Part shown: in pieces, positions 59,201 to 64,000 of the stretch
Layout of the letters: the number at the start of each line of letters is the position of its first letter
Position numbering within the stretch: position 1 is the first letter of the stretch
Source: Limnohabitans sp. 2KL-27
GTDB taxonomy: Bacteria > Pseudomonadota > Gammaproteobacteria > Burkholderiales > Burkholderiaceae_C
Assembly: GCF_001269345.1 (NCBI RefSeq)
Contig: NZ_CXOP01000001.1
Span: 310,001 to 374,000 of the forward strand
Length of the DNA stretch: 64,000 bases
Reading direction: 5' to 3'
Notes under the pieces: model-generated
Database searches by the model: none
What the model was told of the DNA's origin: nothing
Seen by the model: only the letters and a program-made list of their open reading frames with translations
Program-made: the position numbers and the translations under genes

Positions 59201-59530
59201 ATGACTCGTTCCACCTCCACCATGCAAAGACGACACCAAGCCATCCCCCTGCAGCAAGCCGCGCAAGAGTCCCCCACGTTTGCACGTTTGGCCGATCTGG
59301 TGCGTGAGTCGTCTGCACGTTTGCAAGCGATTCGCGGCTTGTTGCCTGCGCCTTTGCGGGCCAGCGTGCAGGCCGGCCCCCTCGAAGACGGCTGCTGGTG
59401 CCTGTTGGTCAGCTCCAACGCGGTGGCCGCCAAAATGCGACAGCTCCTGCCAGCTTTGCAGGCGCATTTGTCGATCAAGGGCCTCGGCGTCACATCGATC
59501 CGCATCAAGGTTCAAAACCGGGTGCCTTGA
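59201..59530 (+). CDS. dciA: DciA-like (DUF721) helicase loader
   Basis: 109 residues of the DUF721/DciA family: RLADLVRESSARLQAIRGLLP, then a KH-like region VSSNAVAAKMRQLLPALQ. DciA proteins load the DnaB replicative helicase in bacteria without DnaC. Start uncertain: ATG 59201 or 59222, neither with a strong ribosome site. It is divergent from secA, as often seen in Burkholderiales. Confidence 0.8.
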   Translation: MTRSTSTMQRRHQAIPLQQAAQESPTFARLADLVRESSARLQAIRGLLPAPLRASVQAGPLEDGCWCLLVSSNAVAAKMRQLLPALQAHLSIKGLGVTSIRIKVQNRVP

Positions 59531-59574
59531 TCGGGCCGATTTGCGGGTGTTGTGCCAGCATATGGCACCATGAA

Positions 59575-59605
59575 AAAAGGCCCTGATCGTGGATCAGGGC
59601 CTTTT
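59575..59605. terminator. Bidirectional terminator between dciA and tRNA-Thr
   Basis: A perfect 14-base stem, AAAAGGCCCTGATC / GATCAGGGCCTTTT, with a GTG loop. The outer A and T runs let it work for dciA on the plus strand and for the tRNA gene on the minus strand. Confidence 0.9.
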
Positions 59606-59613
59606 CTGTTTTT

Positions 59614-59689
59614 TGGTGCCGCTTGTCGGATTCGAACTGACGACCTACCGCTTACAAGGCGGGTGCTCTACCAACTGAGCTAAAGCGGC
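59614..59689 (-). tRNA. tRNA-Thr (anticodon TGT)
   Basis: 76 bases including an encoded CCA. Acceptor stem GCCGCTT/AAGCGGC, D-arm GCTC...GAGC, anticodon arm CCCGC-CTTGTAA-GCGGT giving TGT, variable AGGTC, and T-arm GTCAG-TTCGAAT-CCGAC. The A-C mismatch in the T stem also occurs in E. coli tRNA-Thr as I recall it. It reads ACA codons. Confidence 0.96.
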
Positions 59690-59747
59690 ACGGGGTAGAT
59701 TCTAACGTGATCCCGGTCGGTCTCCGGACTGGGTCGCGTTAATTTTT

Positions 59748-60197
59748 TCACTTGACCCGTTTCAAGGCAGGGCGCGTGGGGCTGGGCTGGGGTGGGGTGG
59801 GCTCTTCGCTCTCACCATCGGTCGCTTCCTGCACGTTCACAGCGGTCAACGTGGGCGCAGAACCTGCGTCTTCGTCACTCACAGGGAACGCCATGCCTTG
59901 CCCGTTCTCACGGGCATAAATGGCCATGACGCGGTGAATGGGTACCATAATGTCGCGCGGCTTGCCGCCAAAGCGGGCTTTGAACTCGATGAATTCATTG
60001 CCCAGCTTGAGCGAACTGGTGGCATCCATGCTGACGTTGAGCACGATCTCACCGCCTTGCACGTATTCACGCGGCACCTGCACAGAGGGGTCCACCTTGA
60101 CAGCCACGTAAGGCGTGAAACCGTTGTCGGAGCACCAGTCGTACAGGGCCCGAATCAGGTAGGGGCGCGTGGAGGGCAGTTCGGTGCTGCTGATCAT
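59748..60197 (-). CDS. sspB: ClpXP adaptor SspB
   Basis: 149 residues. The N-terminal SspB fold (STRPYLIRALYDWCSDNGFTPYV, and LNVSMDATSSLKLGNEFIEF) is followed by an acidic linker and the C-terminal ClpX-binding tail PALKRVK, equivalent to the LRVVK tail in E. coli. It delivers ssrA-tagged proteins to ClpXP. It follows sspA by 17 bases. Confidence 0.94.
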   Translation of the reverse strand: MISSTELPSTRPYLIRALYDWCSDNGFTPYVAVKVDPSVQVPREYVQGGEIVLNVSMDATSSLKLGNEFIEFKARFGGKPRDIMVPIHRVMAIYARENGQGMAFPVSDEDAGSAPTLTAVNVQEATDGESEEPTPPQPSPTRPALKRVK

Positions 60198-60214
60198 GGT
60201 GGACTTCCCCGAAT

Positions 60215-60826
60215 TTACTTGCGCATGACCTTCTCAGAAGGCGTCAGGGCTTCGATGTAGGCAGGGCGCGAGAAGATGCGTTCAGCGTATTTGAGCAAAG
60301 GTGCTGCGTTCTTGCTCAGCTCAATGCCGTAATAGTCGAGACGCCACAGCAGAGGGGCGATGGCCACGTCCAGCATGGAGAAGTTGTCACCCAGCATGAA
60401 CTTGTTCTTCAGGAAGACAGGTGCCAATTGGGTCAAGCGGTCGCGGATGTGGGCGCGGGCTTTCTCCAGTGCTTTGTCGTTGCCTTTGAGGGCTCGGTTT
60501 TCCAGCGTCAGCACATGGGTGAACAGTTCTTTTTCGAAATTGAGCAAGAACAGGCGCACACGGGCGCGGTCGACCGGGTCACCGGGCATCAGCTGGGGAT
60601 GAGGAAAGCGCTCGTCGATGTACTCGTTGATGATGTTCGACTCGTACAGGATCAGGTCGCGCTCGACCAGAATCGGCACCTGCCCGTAAGGGTTCATCAC
60701 ATTGATGTCTTCGGGCTTGTTGTAGAGGTCCACGTCACGGATTTCGAAATCCATGCCTTTTTCGAACAGCACAAAACGGCAACGGTGGGAAAAAGGGCAA
60801 GTGGTTCCGGAATAAAGCACCATCAT
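60215..60826 (-). CDS. sspA: Stringent starvation protein A (GST-like)
   Basis: 203 residues of the glutathione-transferase fold: VLYSGTTCPFSHRCRFVLFEKG, GQVPILVERD and ESNIINEYIDERFPHP. SspA is an RNA polymerase-associated stress regulator without transferase activity. AGGAG lies 8 bases before the ATG. Two hairpins and a T tract after petC end just before this ribosome site, so expression needs read-through or an internal promoter. Confidence 0.93.
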   Translation of the reverse strand: MMVLYSGTTCPFSHRCRFVLFEKGMDFEIRDVDLYNKPEDINVMNPYGQVPILVERDLILYESNIINEYIDERFPHPQLMPGDPVDRARVRLFLLNFEKELFTHVLTLENRALKGNDKALEKARAHIRDRLTQLAPVFLKNKFMLGDNFSMLDVAIAPLLWRLDYYGIELSKNAAPLLKYAERIFSRPAYIEALTPSEKVMRK

Positions 60827-60840
60827 GGTGGAGGCTCCTC

Positions 60841-60906
60841 AAAAAATCAAAAAGAGTGGAAGGCCCCAAGGCCTTCCACTCCACAAGACCCGGCCCCAAA
60901 GCCGGG
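60841..60906 (-). terminator. Tandem hairpins and T tract between petC and sspA
   Basis: GAGTGGAAGGCC / GGCCTTCCACTC (60854-60865, 60870-60881, loop CCAA) is a perfect 12-base stem, followed on the minus strand by a T-rich run (60841-60853). A second hairpin, CCCGGC / GCCGGG, lies at about 60889-60906. Together they should end most petABC transcripts. Confidence 0.8.
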
Positions 60907-60917
60907 TGAAAGATCAA

Positions 60918-61682
60918 TTACTTGACGTCTTTCCAATACGCAGCGTTCAGACGCCAAGCGATGAAGGTGAAGAAGGTCAAGAAAATCAGAACCCAAACAC
61001 CGATGCGAACGCGGGTGTTTTGGGCTGGCTCGGCCATCCACTGCATGTAACCCACCAGATCGCCAATCGCTTGGTCGTACTGCAAGGGGGTCATGGTGCC
61101 AGGCTTGACTTGTTTCCAGCCCGAGAAGATTTGGACTTTATGGCCATGCTCTTCTTTTTCTGTGTAAACCGGTTCGCGCTCACCTTGCAACTCCCACAGG
61201 GGGTTGGGCATGCCCACGTTGGGCATGGCCAGGTTGTTCCAGCCCGTGGGCTTGGTCTCGTCGCGGTAGTAAGTGCGCAGGTAGGTGTAGAGGTAATCCG
61301 CACCCGTGCCACCGTGGCCTGAACGCGAACGGGCCATCAGGGTCAAATCAGGAGGGTTCTTGCCGAACCAGTCTTTGGCCTGGACCGGGTCGATCGTGGC
61401 TTTCATGGTGTCGCCCACTTTTTCAGTGGCAAACAGCAAGTTGTCCTTGATCTGTTGCTCGGTCAAACCGATGTCTTTGAGGCGGTTGTAACGCATGAAA
61501 GCCGCGGAGTGGCAGTTCAGGCAGTAGTTGACGAACAACTTGGCGCCGTTTTGCAAGGCGGCCAGATCGTTGGTTTTCTTGGGCGCTTTGTCCCAGGCGA
61601 TACCGCCACCAGCGGCATGGGCACCGGCCATCAGACCGAGGGCCATCACAAAGCCCAGTGCGAGTTTCTTGAGGTTTTTCAT
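60918..61682 (-). CDS. petC: Cytochrome c1 of the bc1 complex
   Basis: 254 residues with a Sec signal ending AHAAGGG and one haem site in VNYCLNCHSAAFMRYNRL. The distal methionine region is TGWNNLAMPNVGMPNPL, and the C-terminal anchor helix is IGVWVLIFLTFFTFIAWRL. It passes electrons from the Rieske protein to soluble cytochrome c. Last gene of petABC. Confidence 0.96.
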   Translation of the reverse strand: MKNLKKLALGFVMALGLMAGAHAAGGGIAWDKAPKKTNDLAALQNGAKLFVNYCLNCHSAAFMRYNRLKDIGLTEQQIKDNLLFATEKVGDTMKATIDPVQAKDWFGKNPPDLTLMARSRSGHGGTGADYLYTYLRTYYRDETKPTGWNNLAMPNVGMPNPLWELQGEREPVYTEKEEHGHKVQIFSGWKQVKPGTMTPLQYDQAIGDLVGYMQWMAEPAQNTRVRIGVWVLIFLTFFTFIAWRLNAAYWKDVK

Positions 61683-61702
61683 GTTCTTGAATCTCCGTGA
61701 TC

Positions 61703-63112
61703 TCAGTGAGGCGTGAAGGTCACGCGGTCAGGAACGGGCTTGGGCGTACCGAGCTTGCTCCACCAAGGCATCAACAGGAAGAAGCCGAAATAAAACAGGG
61801 AACCGACTTGCGACACACGCTCACCAATGGGTGAGGGTGGCTGTACACCCAAATAGCCCAAGATCAAGAAATTGATCACGAACACGGCATACATGTACTT
61901 GTGCCAGTCAGGACGGTAGCGGATGGACTTGACGGGGCTGTAATCCAGCCATGGCAAGAAGAACATGATGATCACAGCACCGCCCATGACCACCACACCC
62001 CAGAACTTGGCATCAATGGCCAACATCAGGGCAGAGATCACCACCGCAGCGCCAATGACCGCACCTTTGAGCAGTGTGGGCAGTTTGCCTTTGGCCACAG
62101 CCAGCACGGCGCCCACCAGCACGCAAGCGATCAACACATACATCATCTCGCTGGTGATGGCGCGCAGCATGGAGTAATACGGCGTGAAGTACCACACGGG
62201 GGCAATGTGCAAGGGCGTGGTCAAGGGGTCGGCCGGAATGAAGTTGTTGTACTCCAAGAAATAGCCGCCGAACTCAGGCGCGAAGAACACCACCGCGGTA
62301 AAAGCCATCAAGAAGATGCTGACCGAGAAGATGTCGTGTACGGTGTAGTAAGGGTGGAAAGGAATGCCGTCCAATGGGTTGCCACGTGCGTCTTTGGGCG
62401 CATCGGGTGCCTTGATCTCCACACCGTCGGGGTTGTTGGAGCCCACTTCGTGCAAAGCAATGATGTGGGCAACCACCAAGCCCAAGAGCACCAAAGGCAC
62501 GGCAATGACGTGGAAGCTGAAGAAACGGTTCAGGGTGGCATCGCCCACCACGAAGTCGCCACGGATCAGCAAAGCCAAATCAGGGCCCACGAAAGGAATG
62601 GCCGAGAACAAGTTCACGATCACCTGAGCACCCCAGTAGGACATCTGGCCCCAAGGCAGCAGGTAACCCATGAAGGCTTCGGCCATCAGGCACAGGAAAA
62701 TGGCGCAACCGAAGATCCAGACCAGCTCGCGTGGCTTGCGGTAGCTGCCGTAGATCAAGCCACGGAACATGTGCAGGTAGACCACCACAAAGAAGGCGGA
62801 TGCGCCAGTGGAGTGCATGTAGCGGATCAACCAGCCCCAAGGCACATCACGCATGATGTACTCCACCGAAGCGAAGGCCAAAGCGGCATCTGGCTTGTAA
62901 TGCATGACCAAGAAAATACCGGTCACGATTTGGATCACGAGGACCAAGAGCGACAGAGCACCGAACACATACCAAAAATTCAAATTTTTGGATGCGTAGT
63001 ATTCGGACAAATGGTCTTTGTAAAGCTTGGACAACGGAAACCGGTTGTCAACCCAATTGAGGAGCTTTTCGCCAGCTGGCGCGTTGGGTGAGATTTCTTT
63101 GAATTGAGCCAT
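61703..63112 (-). CDS. petB: Cytochrome b of the bc1 complex
   Basis: 469 residues, full-length fused cytochrome b with eight helices. Haem-ligating histidines lie in RYMHSTGASAFF and FHVIAVPLVLLGLVVAHIIALH. The Qo-site PEW-type loop is FAPEFGGYFLE here, read as PEF instead of the common PEW. The start at 63112 has GGAG 7 bases upstream. It oxidises quinol and links the quinone pool fed by SQR to cytochrome c. Confidence 0.96.
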   Translation of the reverse strand: MAQFKEISPNAPAGEKLLNWVDNRFPLSKLYKDHLSEYYASKNLNFWYVFGALSLLVLVIQIVTGIFLVMHYKPDAALAFASVEYIMRDVPWGWLIRYMHSTGASAFFVVVYLHMFRGLIYGSYRKPRELVWIFGCAIFLCLMAEAFMGYLLPWGQMSYWGAQVIVNLFSAIPFVGPDLALLIRGDFVVGDATLNRFFSFHVIAVPLVLLGLVVAHIIALHEVGSNNPDGVEIKAPDAPKDARGNPLDGIPFHPYYTVHDIFSVSIFLMAFTAVVFFAPEFGGYFLEYNNFIPADPLTTPLHIAPVWYFTPYYSMLRAITSEMMYVLIACVLVGAVLAVAKGKLPTLLKGAVIGAAVVISALMLAIDAKFWGVVVMGGAVIIMFFLPWLDYSPVKSIRYRPDWHKYMYAVFVINFLILGYLGVQPPSPIGERVSQVGSLFYFGFFLLMPWWSKLGTPKPVPDRVTFTPH

Positions 63113-63123
63113 GTTGTTCTCCA

Positions 63124-63720
63124 TCAGGCCTTCTTGTCTTCACCAATGATCAACTTGGTGTCCGACAGGTACATGTGCGGAGGCACTTCAAGGTTGTCAG
63201 GCGCAGGCTTGTTCTTGAAGACGCGGCCAGCCAGGTCAAACGTCGAACCATGGCACGCGCACAGGAAACCGCCATTCCAGTCATCGGGCAATGAAGGCTG
63301 GGGGCCTGTGGCAAATTTATCGCCTGGCGAGCAACCCAAGTGGGTGCAAATGCCCACAGCCACCATGATTTCGGGCTTGATGGAGCGGTGTGCGTTTTTG
63401 GCGTATTCGGGGGTGGGGTAAGCGTTACGGTCCGAAGCAGGGTCGGCCAGCTGACCTTCGATTTTCTTGAGGGATTCGAGCTGCTCGGGCGAGCGCTTCA
63501 TGATCCAAACGGGCTTGCCGCGCCATTCAACCGTGAGCTTTTCGCCCGGGTTCAAAGCGGAAATGTCCACTTCTACGGCCGCACCAGCCGCTTTGGCTCG
63601 TTCGGAGGGTTGAAAGCTGCTGACGAAGGGGGTGGCCACAAAGCCAGCGCCTACGGCACCTGCGCAACCGGAGGCAATCAGCCAGGTCCGTTTGCTGCTG
63701 TCGACTGGGGTGTCACTCAT
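63124..63720 (-). CDS. petA: Rieske iron-sulfur protein of the bc1 complex
   Basis: 198 residues. A Tat-like N-terminal anchor (SSKRTWLIASGCAGAVGAG) precedes the Rieske domain with CTHLGCSP and CACHGSTFD, which carry the Cys and His ligands of the [2Fe-2S] cluster. A possible -10, TACAAT, lies on the minus strand at 63765-63760. First gene of petABC. Confidence 0.96.
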   Translation of the reverse strand: MSDTPVDSSKRTWLIASGCAGAVGAGFVATPFVSSFQPSERAKAAGAAVEVDISALNPGEKLTVEWRGKPVWIMKRSPEQLESLKKIEGQLADPASDRNAYPTPEYAKNAHRSIKPEIMVAVGICTHLGCSPGDKFATGPQPSLPDDWNGGFLCACHGSTFDLAGRVFKNKPAPDNLEVPPHMYLSDTKLIIGEDKKA

Positions 63721-63859
63721 GGGAATCCTCTAGCGAGTCGTTATCAGGGTCAACCCGAGATTGTAGCGGAGTGAAACAAACAACCGACTGACAAGACCCC
63801 TGTTGGCATGATGTTGCGTCACAATCGGTCGCTTCGGTTCAAATTTAGGAGTTATAGAG

Positions 63860-64000
63860 ATGACATTTGCTCAAGAATTAAAATCTTTTGCCGTAAAAGG
63901 CAACGTCATGGACCTGGCCGTCGGCGTCATCATAGGCGGCGCTTTTGGCAAGATCGTCGACTCGGTGGTCGGCGACCTGATCATGCCGCTGGTCAGCCGT
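63860..64000 (+). CDS. mscL: Large-conductance mechanosensitive channel MscL (N-terminal part)
   Basis: The first 47 codons, cut by the right edge: [20 protein letters not shown], then [19 protein letters not shown], which is the TM1 pore helix of MscL. AGGAG precedes the ATG by about 10 bases. The channel opens on hypo-osmotic shock. It is divergent from petABC. Confidence 0.95.
   Translation, partial: MTFAQELKSFAVKGNVMDLAVGVIIGGAFGKIVDSVVGDLIMPLVSR

Noticed and set aside
59552..59568. Short palindrome GTGCCA-gcata-TGGCAC after dciA
   Set aside because: It has no T tract and the strong terminator at 59575-59605 follows at once, so it is not called separately.

Overview
The window reads as the chromosome of a betaproteobacterium of the order Burkholderiales, most likely Comamonadaceae, with a lithoautotrophic, sulfur-oxidising lifestyle. 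This rests on the gene order pilB-pilC-pilD-coaE-zapD-yacG, then argJ, secA, dciA, sspB-sspA and petABC, on high GC, and on protein family resemblance. It was judged by eye without database searches. No insertion sequence, CRISPR array, prophage or plasmid module was seen. No gene-free stretch exceeds 300 bases.

1-11510 is a sulfur and stress region. From the left edge it holds a FadL-type outer membrane protein (cut), a DUF302 lipoprotein and two small c-type cytochromes. A minus-strand operon follows: membrane fusion protein, RND pump, DUF2892 protein, TolC-type channel and rhodanese. Two small regulators (ArsR and CsoR families), an AhpD-like/OsmC pair, a lipoprotein rhodanese, a SAM methyltransferase and an Rrf2 regulator complete it.

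11621-34083 is a complete Calvin-Benson-Bassham (CBB) locus in two minus-strand blocks. The regeneration block is cbbY-E-F-P-T-Z-G-K-A (21398 down to 11734), closed by a strong terminator at 11621-11650. The RuBisCO block is cbbL-S-Q-O plus a 105-residue unknown gene (32039 down to 26604). RuBisCO looks like form IA with CbbQ/CbbO activase. Two CbbR-type regulators stand in tandem, divergent from cbbL. Between the blocks sit a rhodanese and a peroxiredoxin / persulfide dioxygenase / SulP operon, plus a TonB-like protein.

34097-43465 is a second sulfur cluster: a Tat-exported type II SQR-like flavoprotein with a small membrane partner, a periplasmic rhodanese, an FNR-type regulator, a thioredoxin-like protein, two YeeE/YedE (TsuA-type) sulfur transporters, a dihaem cytochrome, flavocytochrome c sulfide dehydrogenase (soxEF/fccAB), a DsrE-like periplasmic protein and a SoxR/BigR-type ArsR repressor. 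Two promoters here carry FNR boxes placed as in class II activated promoters.

43714-64000 is mostly housekeeping: a K+ channel, a divergent ferric-type ABC transporter, a frameshifted exported protein, type IV pilus assembly genes with a short PilB, coaE, zapD, yacG, mutT, an AAA ATPase, argJ, secA, dciA, tRNA-Thr, sspBA, the cytochrome bc1 genes petABC and the start of mscL.

Together the genes suggest oxidation of sulfide, sulfane sulfur and probably thiosulfate. Electrons would enter through SQR, flavocytochrome c and bc1 and support CO2 fixation. Sulfur-, redox- and oxygen-responsive regulators (CsoR, ArsR, FNR types) appear to gate the sulfur genes, and LysR-type CbbR proteins the carbon genes.
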